Shown here piece after piece: positions 1 through 6,992 of a stretch of 64,000 nt of DNA. A model generated the notes under the pieces. That model had not been told where the DNA came from and searched no databases. It saw only the letters and a list, made by a program, of their open reading frames with translations. This DNA is from Marinobacter sp. F3R08. Its GTDB lineage: Bacteria; Pseudomonadota; Gammaproteobacteria; Pseudomonadales; Oleiphilaceae. The stretch's first letter is position 1, and each line of letters starts with the position of its first letter. The position numbers were made by a program, and so were the translations under genes. Location: NCBI RefSeq assembly GCF_018860425.1, contig NZ_JAHKPI010000025.1:838524-902523 (forward strand), written 5' to 3'.

Positions 1-368
1 AGAGCCCGACACTGGCCGCAACCATTCTCTTTCTCGTCGGCTTGCTTATGGCGGGCACCTATCTGTTGATTACCGAAGGCATCCCCGACAAGATTTTTCA
101 CAGCAGCACCCCTATTTATTATTACTTCGGCGGTTTCTTCGTTCTCTTTTATATCCTGACTATTACCTGGGTCGCCCCTCGTTTCGGGATATCCAACGCA
201 ATTGCTTTCGTACTGCTCGGACAGATGATAGCAATGAGCCTCATAGACCATTTCGGGTTGCTCGGAGCACAGCAATTCAGTCTGGCACCGCAACGTATGG
301 CAGGCCTTGGTTTGATGGTAGCCGGGGTATTCCTGGTCCTTAACAAGGCCGTGCCTGGCACAAGTTAG
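1..368 (+). CDS. DMT-superfamily DUF606 (YdcZ-like) membrane protein, 3' part
   Basis: The frame is open from the first codon of the window (position 3), so the true start lies upstream and only about the last 120 residues are visible. They form four hydrophobic segments: one at the left edge before a TEGIP stretch, one around YYYFGGFFVLFYIL, one around ISNAIAFVLLGQM, and one at the end, GLGLMVAGVFLVLNK. This layout and the conserved GQM and final G-x-x-L-x-x-x-G helix match the small drug/metabolite-transporter-like DUF606 (YdcZ) family, whose substrate is unknown. The family assignment is recognised by eye; the transport role is inferred from the family. Confidence 0.75.
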   Translation, partial: SPTLAATILFLVGLLMAGTYLLITEGIPDKIFHSSTPIYYYFGGFFVLFYILTITWVAPRFGISNAIAFVLLGQMIAMSLIDHFGLLGAQQFSLAPQRMAGLGLMVAGVFLVLNKAVPGTS

Positions 369-508
369 GGCTCGGGGCCAAACCAGCCTGAACCGCCCGG
401 GAATCTGCCTGTCCTGAACAGATGGGCAACTATTCAAACCATTCTGCCACCTTCCGCTGTCTTCCGGCCTGGATAATGGCCACCACAGTCACCACAAAGA
501 AGACAGCC

Positions 509-784
509 ATGCCAAGCCGACCACAATCAGCCGTTTTCTTGTTATACCACTACCGTGCTTGCCCATTCTGCGCATTTACCCGTTCCGCTCTGAAGCACAT
601 CGACATAAACGTTGAAGAGCGCGACATCGCAAAGGAACCGGCCTACCGAAAGGAGCTGATCCAGGGGGGCGGGAAAGCACAGGTTCCCTGTCTGAGAATT
701 GATTCGGACGGAGATATTCAATGGCTGTACGAATCCCGGGACATCGTCCGCTTCCTGCAGCGCCATGCCGCAAACCATCACTGA
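509..784 (+). CDS. glutaredoxin family protein
   Basis: Small thiol-disulfide protein of about 91 residues with the thioredoxin fold of glutaredoxins. After a short N-terminus comes a beta strand (VFLLYHYRA) leading into the active site CPFC and an alpha helix, then the conserved cis-proline region (AQVPCLRID) and a C-terminal ESRDIVRFL helix typical of glutathione-binding glutaredoxins. I chose the ATG at 509 because the family alignment starts there and an AAGAAG stretch precedes it. An upstream ATG at 422 in the same frame would add a non-homologous tail. It sits directly upstream of a pyridine-nucleotide disulfide oxidoreductase gene, with which it is probably co-transcribed. Confidence 0.85.
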   Translation: MPSRPQSAVFLLYHYRACPFCAFTRSALKHIDINVEERDIAKEPAYRKELIQGGGKAQVPCLRIDSDGDIQWLYESRDIVRFLQRHAANHH

Positions 785-832
785 ATGCCGCCCTGTTCAT
801 TATCCAGACAAAACACATTACCGGAGAGAAAA

Positions 833-2263
833 ATGCTCAAACGAAAAGTTGATATTGCGATTATCGGCACTGGAACAGCGGGCATGGGAGCCTACCGAGA
901 GGCTCGAAAGCACACTGACAGCATTGCCCTGATAGAGGCTGGTCACTATGGAACTACCTGTGCCCGCGTTGGCTGCATGCCCAGCAAACTGCTGATCGCG
1001 GCAGCAGATGCGGCTCACACGGCGAAACATGCGGAACTGTTTGGCATTCAGGTACCCAGTGTACAAGCTGATGGCTCCGCCGTTCTGGAGCGCGTCAGAA
1101 AAGAACGTGACCGGTTTGTCGGATTTGTTGTCGACGATGTCGAGGCGTTTGATTCCCGCCACAAAGTCCGCGGGTATGCCCGATTTCTGGATGCACATCG
1201 TATTCTGGTCGATAACGGTCTTGAAATTACTGCCGACCGCATTGTCATTGCCACCGGTTCCAGACCCTTCCTCCCGAAGGCTCTCGAGGGTGCGGGTAGT
1301 CGCCTGGTCATAAATGACGATATTTTTGAGTTTGAAACCCTGCCTGCATCCATATTGGTGGTGGGTGCGGGTGTCATTGGCCTGGAGTTGGGACAGGCCC
1401 TGAGCCGGCTTGGTGTAAATGTAACCATGCTTGCCCGGAAAGATTCCGTGGGTGGCATCGTGGACGCCGAAATTCGCGCGATGGCGGCGACGGCGTTCAA
1501 GTCCGAATTCGATCTGAGACTTCATTCTGAAATTGTCAGTACTAAAGAAGTTGAGTCGGGCGTCGAGGTGACCTATCGCAATGGCGACGGCGAGATACAC
1601 ACGATATCGACCGACTATGTTCTCGCTGCCACCGGGCGTATCCCGAATACAGACAGACTTGGCCTGGAGCATGCCAGCCTTGTGGCAGATTCACGAGGCG
1701 CGCCCACCTTCGACCGGAAAACGATGCAGACCAGCCAACCTCATATCTTTATTGCGGGTGATGCCAATAACGAGCTACCGCTGTTGCACGAAGCCTCAGA
1801 TGAAGGACGCATTGCAGGGCGCAACGCAGGCATTTATCCGGCTGTCGAGGCGGGCCACCGGCGGGCGGGGCTGGGTGTTGTCTTTTCGGATCCCCAGATT
1901 GCCAGTATTGGAAAACGAGCGCACGAGTTATCGTCACAGACCTACGTAACGGGAAAGGTCAGTTTTCACAACCAGGGAAGAAGTCGGGTAATGGCGAAAA
2001 ACCAGGGGATGCTCAAAGTCTATGCAGACTCAAAAACAGGCATCTTTTTAGGCGCTGAAATGTTCGGGCCTGCCGCAGAGCATATCGGACATCTTCTGGC
2101 CTGGGCGGTGCAGCAGGCTCTGACGGTTGAAAACATTCTCGCCATGCCATTCTATCATCCGGTTATTGAGGAGGGCGTTCGGACGGCATTCAGAGACGCT
2201 GCAGACCAGTTGAAACTGGCTAATGCCAAAGGATCCCGTGATGCCACTGCCGCAATTGTTTAA
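833..2263 (+). CDS. dihydrolipoyl dehydrogenase-type flavoprotein
   Basis: FAD-dependent pyridine nucleotide-disulfide oxidoreductase of about 476 residues. It has an N-terminal FAD-binding GTGTAGMGAY loop, the redox-active pair in TCARVGCMPSK (C-x4-C), an NAD-binding GAGVIGLELG motif near residue 180, the second FAD motif IFIAGDANN, and the C-terminal dimerisation domain with the catalytic His/Glu pair (FYHPVIEEG). The ATG at 833 follows a GAGAGAA ribosome site; the in-frame ATG at 785 lies on top of the glutaredoxin stop and has none. The enzyme re-oxidises dihydrolipoamide or a related dithiol. It is a divergent member, with the active site starting GTTCARVGC rather than GGTCLNVGC. It is not in the bkd operon 6 kb away, so its partner is uncertain. 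Confidence 0.85.
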   Translation: MLKRKVDIAIIGTGTAGMGAYREARKHTDSIALIEAGHYGTTCARVGCMPSKLLIAAADAAHTAKHAELFGIQVPSVQADGSAVLERVRKERDRFVGFVVDDVEAFDSRHKVRGYARFLDAHRILVDNGLEITADRIVIATGSRPFLPKALEGAGSRLVINDDIFEFETLPASILVVGAGVIGLELGQALSRLGVNVTMLARKDSVGGIVDAEIRAMAATAFKSEFDLRLHSEIVSTKEVESGVEVTYRNGDGEIHTISTDYVLAATGRIPNTDRLGLEHASLVADSRGAPTFDRKTMQTSQPHIFIAGDANNELPLLHEASDEGRIAGRNAGIYPAVEAGHRRAGLGVVFSDPQIASIGKRAHELSSQTYVTGKVSFHNQGRSRVMAKNQGMLKVYADSKTGIFLGAEMFGPAAEHIGHLLAWAVQQALTVENILAMPFYHPVIEEGVRTAFRDAADQLKLANAKGSRDATAAIV

Positions 2264-2486
2264 ACGGTATTATGCCCAGGCCACCAGGGTGGCCCTCGTG
2301 GTTGGCACCCTGCTGTTGCTGATCAACCAACATGATGCGCTGTTCGGACATCAGGATATTCAGTGGGGTCCTGCCCTACTGACCTATTTCGTGCCGTTTT
2401 GCGTGTTCATGCTCGGCAAGCGTTCTTCCGGGCAATGTCGACAAACATCCTCAGGATTGGATATTCCCGTTTCTCGATACCGGTAA
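2241..2486 (+). CDS. nrtS: NrtS-like small membrane protein (nitrate/nitrite transport)
   Basis: About 81 residues with two hydrophobic helices, ATRVALVVGTLLLLIN and GPALLTYFVPFCVFML. The order RVALVVGT..LIN followed by a second helix beginning in a W-G-P-A motif is that of NrtS, a small integral membrane protein described as a nitrate/nitrite transporter in other bacteria. The start at 2241 overlaps the end of the upstream flavoprotein gene by 23 bases and has an AAAGGA ribosome site about 7 bases upstream, so translation is probably coupled. No nitrate reductase gene is visible here. The name rests on resemblance in a very short protein. Confidence 0.6.
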   Translation: MPLPQLFKRYYAQATRVALVVGTLLLLINQHDALFGHQDIQWGPALLTYFVPFCVFMLGKRSSGQCRQTSSGLDIPVSRYR

Positions 2487-2500
2487 TCTGTCCCGACCGT

Positions 2501-2529
2501 GCCGCACTGGATTGCAATACCAGTGCGGC
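2501..2529. terminator. perfect 10-bp hairpin downstream of nrtS
   Basis: GCCGCACTGG and CCAGTGCGGC form a perfect 10-bp inverted repeat around a 9-base loop, 15 bases after the nrtS stop codon and about 70 bases before the next gene. There is no clear T-run after it on either strand, so it may act as an mRNA-stabilising stem or a Rho-assisted end rather than a classical intrinsic terminator. Confidence 0.5.
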
Positions 2530-2601
2530 GTCACATCAACCGTCAGGCACTAGCCCTGGCCGTGAGAGCCATGCCCCATTACTGACATCAGGAGAAGACT
2601 C

Positions 2602-3072
2602 ATGAGTAACCAACGTCCACCGCTTCCTCCTTTCACGCGGGAAAGCGCCATTGAAAAAATTCGACTTGCAGAAGATGGGTGGAACAGCCGTGATCCGGCA
2701 CGGGTTGCCCTTGCCTATACTGAAGACACTTACTGGCGTAATCGCGCAGAGTTTGTAAAAGGGCGCAAGCAGGCCGAAGACTTCCTGACCCGCAAGTGGA
2801 ATCGCGAACTGGATTATCGGCTGATCAAGGAACTCTGGGCCTATACCGACAACCGGATCGCCGTGCGATATGCCTATGAATGGCACGATGACAGTGGCAA
2901 CTGGTTTCGGTCCTACGGTAACGAAAACTGGGAGTTTGATACCAGCGGGCTGATGCAACGCCGCTTCGCATGCATCAACGACAGCCCGATCAAGGAATCC
3001 GACCGGTTGTTCCATTGGCCCCTTGGCCGGCGCCCGGATGATCATCCTGGTCTCAGTGACCTGGGCCTCTGA
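2602..3072 (+). CDS. NTF2-like protein, DUF1348 family
   Basis: A 156-residue soluble protein with no signal peptide. It matches the DUF1348 branch of the nuclear-transport-factor-2-like fold: an N-terminal helix with EDGWNSRDPARVALAYT, then WRNRAEFVKGR, the beta-sheet core AVRYAYEWHDDSGNWFRSYG and a C-terminal RFACINDSPIKESDR. Many NTF2-like proteins have a ligand pocket, but the biochemical role of this subfamily is unknown to me. The start has a clear AGGAGA ribosome site (2590-2595). A hairpin separates it from nrtS upstream and it meets a convergent thioredoxin gene downstream. Confidence 0.8.
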   Translation: MSNQRPPLPPFTRESAIEKIRLAEDGWNSRDPARVALAYTEDTYWRNRAEFVKGRKQAEDFLTRKWNRELDYRLIKELWAYTDNRIAVRYAYEWHDDSGNWFRSYGNENWEFDTSGLMQRRFACINDSPIKESDRLFHWPLGRRPDDHPGLSDLGL

Positions 3073-3115
3073 TGGCGCCTTATCCGGATTCTCCTGACTG
3101 CTGATTCTCTCCCAT

Positions 3116-3140
3116 AAAAAAGCCGGGCTTAAAGCCCGGC
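3116..3140 (-). terminator. intrinsic terminator of the thioredoxin gene
   Basis: GCCGGGCTT and AAGCCCGGC (3122-3140) form a 9-bp stem with almost no loop, or about 7 bp with a small loop. On the minus strand it is followed by six T residues (A-run at 3116-3121 on the plus strand). It lies just downstream of the minus-strand thioredoxin gene and may also stop transcripts coming from the plus-strand NTF2-like gene. Confidence 0.8.
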
Positions 3141-3172
3141 GAACTGAGTTTACTTACAATATCGACAGTCAC

Positions 3173-3511
3173 TCACACCGCCTGCGGCACATTACGCTTC
3201 AGGCCCTCAACCCAGCCCTCCAGATCCTTCAAGGATTTGGTTCCAGCGTCCTGCCCCATTAACTGATCCCGCCTGAGCAAAACCAACGTAGGCACTGCTC
3301 TGATACCAAACTGCACTGCAAGATCGTGCTTCTCGTCCACATCAATCTTCACAACCGCCGCGTCCGAATTCAGTTCACTGAACGCTTCGAGCACAGGATT
3401 CATCGCTTTGCAGGGTTGGCACCAGGTAGCCCAGAAATCCAGCAACAGCCATTCGTGGCTGTTTGCCAGTTCTCCCAGTTCTTCAAATGCATTCAGATTA
3501 ATAATCGCCAC
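3173..3511 (-). CDS. thioredoxin family protein
   Basis: About 112 residues with a complete thioredoxin fold and no signal peptide. The active site is WCQPCK, a CxPC variant of the usual WCGPCK, preceded by LLLDFWAT. The conserved cis-proline is in IRAVPTLVLL and the buried Asp strand is VVKIDVDEKHDLA. The start is not ATG: a GTG at 3511 sits 9 bases after a GGAGG ribosome site, better placed than the TTG codons immediately following that site. It probably acts as a cytoplasmic protein disulfide reductase or chaperone. It has its own terminator at 3116-3140 and stands alone as a transcription unit. Confidence 0.85.
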   Translation of the reverse strand: MAIINLNAFEELGELANSHEWLLLDFWATWCQPCKAMNPVLEAFSELNSDAAVVKIDVDEKHDLAVQFGIRAVPTLVLLRRDQLMGQDAGTKSLKDLEGWVEGLKRNVPQAV

Positions 3512-3593
3512 AACCAACAACCTCCAGAAAACTCTCTTCAGAATAGGGCGAGCGCAAAGACCTCCAGGGTCAGATCAGAACGCCCTCTTGATG

Positions 3594-4061
3594 TTAAAGC
3601 TCTGCGGCTTCAACCGTTTTGATGTCCGGCCAGATGTCGTTTGCGGTGGCGATATAGCCCGGTACGTCCCTAAGCCAATGCTTCTGAATGTCTTTGTTCA
3701 AGTTGAGGTACAACTTGTTATCAACGATTCGCCAGGCCTCCGGGTCAACGTCAAACTTCTTCTCTTTTGTCACGCCGAATGCACAATAACCGCCGTACTG
3801 GGGAGCATAAGCGCCGGGGTCTGCACGGAACAGATCACGGTGTTCTTCACTCGAAAAGTGATAGATAGCGTTCTTGTAGGTTGCGGTATACTGTACAGAG
3901 CCTTTGGTGGCCTCTGACTCAGAAAAGTAAGCCACGGGGTCATAGCCGCTGATTGCGACATCATTGGCATTGGCGTTCATATCGAGATCTGCTGCAGAAA
4001 CAGCAGCAGCGCCAATCGAGGCAACAGCAACCAGGGCACGAAGTTTCTTGAAGCGAATCAT
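3594..4061 (-). CDS. exported YHS-domain protein
   Basis: A 155-residue protein with a cleavable-looking signal peptide (MIRFKKLRALVAVASIGAAAVSA). It then has a YHS domain: ISGYDPVAYFSE, YTATYKNAIYHFSSEEHRDLFRADPGAYAPQYGGYCAFGV. YHS domains occur in metal-handling proteins, and this secreted subfamily is common in marine proteobacteria, but no reaction is known. An AGGAGAT ribosome site precedes the ATG. It is divergent from the AraC-type regulator at 4171, separated by about 110 bases, so the regulator may control it. That link is inference from position. Confidence 0.8.
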   Translation of the reverse strand: MIRFKKLRALVAVASIGAAAVSAADLDMNANANDVAISGYDPVAYFSESEATKGSVQYTATYKNAIYHFSSEEHRDLFRADPGAYAPQYGGYCAFGVTKEKKFDVDPEAWRIVDNKLYLNLNKDIQKHWLRDVPGYIATANDIWPDIKTVEAAEL

Positions 4062-4170
4062 GGAGTATCTCCTTCGAATGATTGTTGACTACCGTTGAAA
4101 CAATAAAGGGTGTCGGGGTACTGAATACGTATGATCGTTCAAACTTTTATGCCAATTATCTGGGGTGCTT

Positions 4171-5040
4171 ATGGATAGGCTTTCGTACATTCTCGACCAA
4201 CTCAATGTGAACGCCGGCGTGTTCTTTCAGGGGCAACTTTGCGGGCTTGCGTCCTTTGAAGAAGAGGGAGCCGGCTACATTCATGTACTCCGCTCTGGAG
4301 TCCTCGACATCATCGAATCGAACAAAGAGCAAACGACACTCAATGAACCGACGATGATTTTTTCGGTACGTTCCGAACCTCACCAGCTGTTCGGTGCCAA
4401 TCGCGAGGGTGCGGAGATGGTCTGCGCTTCTATCAAATTCCAGACGGGCGCAAAGAATCCTGTCCTGGAAGCTCTGCCTTCAAGAGTCGTACTGCCCCTT
4501 TCCTCAGTTCAGGGTCTTACCGCCTTCGTGGATGTCCTGTTCTCGGAGGCCGAAGCCGCCCAGGAAGGGCGAGAGGCCATCATGAACAGGCTTGTGGAGG
4601 TCATTTTCGTGAATGTGTTGCGGCACATCGTATCGGAAGGTGAAACGCCCAAAGGTATGTTGTCTGCGTTGGCTGATAAGCCGTTAAGCAAGGTACTGAA
4701 GTGCATTGATACCAATCTGAATGGCGATCTGTCGGTGGAGAAGCTGGCAGAAGTAGCGACCATGTCCAGGTCAACCTTCATACAGCATTTCAAGAATGTG
4801 CTTGGACTGGCACCGGGTGAGTACGTCCAGAACGCCCGGATCTCTGCCGCCAAGAGGCTCATCCTCAAAGACAAGCCAATGTCGATAATCTGCTTCGACG
4901 TGGGCTATGAAGACGCATCAGGCTTCTCCAGGGCCTTCAAAAAGAATACAGGTATGACACCGAGGGAATGGAAGAAACTGAATGCAAGCGTAACGGAGTC
5001 AGAAAACACCACGGTCAAAAACGACTCCAACGTCGCGTAA
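4171..5040 (+). CDS. AraC-family transcriptional regulator with cupin sensor domain
   Basis: About 289 residues. The N-terminal half is a cupin-like sensor (AraC_binding_2/cupin_6 type: GQLCGLASFEEEGAGYIHVL, QLFGANREGAEMVCASIKF). The C-terminal 100 residues carry two helix-turn-helix motifs: SVEKLAEVATMSRSTFIQHF and PMSIICFDVGYEDASGFSRAF, followed by the signature GMTPREWKK. ATG 4171 was preferred over GTG 4165 in the same frame; a GGGG stretch precedes both. It is divergently placed to the YHS-protein gene and ends before a stem-loop terminator at 5062. The effector is unknown. Confidence 0.85.
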   Translation: MDRLSYILDQLNVNAGVFFQGQLCGLASFEEEGAGYIHVLRSGVLDIIESNKEQTTLNEPTMIFSVRSEPHQLFGANREGAEMVCASIKFQTGAKNPVLEALPSRVVLPLSSVQGLTAFVDVLFSEAEAAQEGREAIMNRLVEVIFVNVLRHIVSEGETPKGMLSALADKPLSKVLKCIDTNLNGDLSVEKLAEVATMSRSTFIQHFKNVLGLAPGEYVQNARISAAKRLILKDKPMSIICFDVGYEDASGFSRAFKKNTGMTPREWKKLNASVTESENTTVKNDSNVA

Positions 5041-5061
5041 TGACTGTCAGGGCCCGAAACA

Positions 5062-5105
5062 GGGGCAGGATTACGGATCCTTGCCCCTTCCCGTTTTCCC
5101 TTTTT
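5062..5105 (+). terminator. stem-loop terminator after the AraC-type gene
   Basis: GGGGCAGGAT and ATCC-T-TGCCCC (5062-5087) pair around a short loop with one bulged base. A pyrimidine- and T-rich tract (TTCCCGTTTTCCCTTTTT) follows. It sits between the convergent AraC-type gene and the small minus-strand gene at 5104. Confidence 0.65.
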
Positions 5106-5274
5106 ACTTCATCGCAATCTCGCCGCGGATAACTTTCTGACCAGAGTATGGGCTGGTCACACTCTCGGCGTAATTGTCGATGTCTGACTTTCGGTCAGCC
5201 AGAGAAGCACTGGCAGAGGCCGAGAACAGGGCGATAGAAACAACAAGCAGGGCTTTAGTGGTTACGTTTTTCAT
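5104..5274 (-). CDS. small secreted protein, 56 aa, unknown function
   Basis: A 56-residue protein with a clear signal peptide (MKNVTTKALLVVSIALFSASASA). The mature peptide is only about 33 residues (SLADRKSDIDNYAESVTS, then SPYSGQKVIRGEIAMK). The ATG at 5274 has a strong GGAGAAA ribosome site 7 bases upstream; the longer open frame upstream of it has no homology. It lies 77 bases downstream of the LysR-type gene on the same strand. I do not recognise the family. A repetitive bait for function is lacking: no cysteines or metal motifs are present. Confidence 0.6.
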   Translation of the reverse strand: MKNVTTKALLVVSIALFSASASASLADRKSDIDNYAESVTSPYSGQKVIRGEIAMK

Positions 5275-5350
5275 AATTCGTTTCTCCAATGTTTGATACC
5301 GTCGAGAGAAATAGTAACCATTGGAGCAGCCCAACAAATGTACAGCCGTT

Positions 5351-6331
5351 TTATATAATGGGCCGATCGTGCAAACCTGCCTCGTTAACTGAAAACGACC
5401 CACAATCGCGTCCACGCGCAGCCATCGCTTTTGTCCAGCACTCCTTGGCAACCCGTTCCATCAGGTTGCGAATCCAGATAATGCCGGGATCCCGGTCATG
5501 GCGCGTATGCCATGCCAGATAGAGACTGGTGGGCTCCACATCAATAGGCAGATCGTTGATCGAAAGGCCGGAGCAGAATTCACAATCTCCGGTTATGACT
5601 TCCGGAATCGTTGCAATCAGATCAGACTTCCTGAGCAAATTCGGTACTGCAGAAAAGTGATTTACGGTTACCGCCACCCGGCGCTCAAGCCCCCTGCTTT
5701 GAAGCGTATCGTCGACAACTCCGTGAGCTTCACCGGACATGGTCGCCAGCAGGTGTTGGGCATCCAGAAATGAATCTAGATCAACTTCTTGACCGCTCAG
5801 GGCGTGGCCGCTTCTCATCGCCAGAACATAGCCGGTATCGAACAGCCAGTGGCTTCTCAGGCTATGGTCATGCTGTTCGAAAAACCCAATCACGAAATCA
5901 ACACTCGCGTCACGCAACTGGTTTGCTGCGGTCGCTGGCGAGAAAGGCACTGCATGCAGATCAATACCTGGCGCACTGTGTTGTAACTCACAAACCAGGG
6001 GTTGCCAGATCATCTCCAGCATCAGATCGGTCACCGCTACCCGGAATGTCCGCCGCGATTCGCCCGGACTGAATCGGGTAGAATTCACCGCGTTGGACAA
6101 CTCGTGAAGCGGGTTTCGAATCTGGTCCCAGAGGCTTTGGGCGTAGGACGTTGGTTCTACCTGCCGCCCTCGTTTCACGAAGATAGGGTCCTTCCAGCTC
6201 GTCCGCATTCTGGATACGACGTTTGACACCGCAGGCTGAGTCATTCCAAGGCGATCAGCCGCCCGAGTGATCGATCCTTCGGTCATGATCGTGCTGAACA
6301 CGTGCAACAAATTGAGTTCCTGGTTCTTCAT
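5351..6331 (-). CDS. LysR-family transcriptional regulator
   Basis: About 326 residues. The N-terminal winged helix-turn-helix is clear (LNLLHVFSTIMTEGSITRAADRLGMTQPAVSNVVSRMR, with the conserved TRAA..L..TQPAVS core). A type 2 periplasmic-binding-like effector domain follows (FRVAVTDLMLEMIWQPL, VDFVIGFFEQHDHSLRSHWLF). The pattern resembles the NodD/SyrM/LeuO-like branch of LysR regulators (KDPIFVKRGRQVEPT). The ATG at 6331 gives the family-typical start; the frame extends upstream without homology. The target is unknown. The nearest candidate is the small secreted-protein gene directly downstream. Confidence 0.85.
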   Translation of the reverse strand: MKNQELNLLHVFSTIMTEGSITRAADRLGMTQPAVSNVVSRMRTSWKDPIFVKRGRQVEPTSYAQSLWDQIRNPLHELSNAVNSTRFSPGESRRTFRVAVTDLMLEMIWQPLVCELQHSAPGIDLHAVPFSPATAANQLRDASVDFVIGFFEQHDHSLRSHWLFDTGYVLAMRSGHALSGQEVDLDSFLDAQHLLATMSGEAHGVVDDTLQSRGLERRVAVTVNHFSAVPNLLRKSDLIATIPEVITGDCEFCSGLSINDLPIDVEPTSLYLAWHTRHDRDPGIIWIRNLMERVAKECWTKAMAARGRDCGSFSVNEAGLHDRPII

Positions 6332-6517
6332 GATGCGTCTCTGGTGTGAAATGAGGTTGTGAACAAATGCCACGCATTCCACAGACGCCCGGGAAGACAA
6401 TCTGTTACAGGTAAGGCTAAAGAAACTTCATTGACTGTCCTGACACTCGCATCGGTTATATCTCACACAAACACCCGGAATCCCGCTGGCACCCAGCCCA
6501 AGGCAAGCCTTGGATGC

Positions 6518-6919
6518 TCAGAGGTACCCCTTCAGAGTCTCCTCCGCCCGGAAGCTTGCTTCGACGCGGGTCGCCACAATTTCGGCCGGCGCGCCTTCGT
6601 TATCGAAAACACGGATGACCTGCTCAATAACATCATCAGGTATGACCGGATCGAGAATAATGACCTGTGAAATCATGCCTCGCGAGATGGACCAGTCAAC
6701 AACCTCTTTTCTGATCTGTTTCAATTCCTCGGTATAGAGCAGATCAAGGAGCTCGCCGACTTCTACGTAATCCATAAAGTCGATAATTTTCACCCACTTC
6801 CCGAGCGGGTAATAATGGTCAACCATGGATCTATAGGCGGTCAGGTAGTCGTCCATACTGGAGCTGGCCCAGGTTCTGAACAGGGTAACTACCAAGGAAT
6901 TGCCTTCCCACGAGATCAT
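6518..6919 (-). CDS. hypothetical protein, 133 aa (possibly STAS/SpoIIAA-like fold)
   Basis: A 133-residue cytoplasmic protein without signal peptide or membrane helix. It alternates predicted strands and helices: NSLVVTLFRTW, a helix SMDDYLTAYRSMVDHY, then KWVKIIDFMDYVEVGELLDLL, a basic-acidic helix EELKQIRKEVVDWSIS, and MISQVIILDPVIPDDVIEQVI. The order and the KWVKIIDF strand are reminiscent of SpoIIAA/STAS-like small proteins, but this is a weak structural impression. It follows mqo on the opposite side of a stem-loop (6960-6988) in the same orientation, so it may share its transcript with mqo. No function is assigned. Confidence 0.6.
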   Translation of the reverse strand: MISWEGNSLVVTLFRTWASSSMDDYLTAYRSMVDHYYPLGKWVKIIDFMDYVEVGELLDLLYTEELKQIRKEVVDWSISRGMISQVIILDPVIPDDVIEQVIRVFDNEGAPAEIVATRVEASFRAEETLKGYL

Positions 6920-6959
6920 GATTGTTTGCCATACCTGAGCTTCAACGATCCGTCAGGAC

Positions 6960-6988
6960 TGATCCTTCCCGCCTGAACGCAAGGATCA
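6960..6988. repeat. 8-bp inverted repeat between mqo and the 133-aa gene
   Basis: TGATCCTT (6960-6967) and AAGGATCA (6981-6988) form a perfect 8-bp inverted repeat around 13 bases, starting five bases past the mqo stop codon. No T-run follows on the minus strand, so it could be an mRNA 3'-end stabiliser or weak attenuator rather than a full terminator. Confidence 0.4.
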
Positions 6989-6992
6989 CTGA

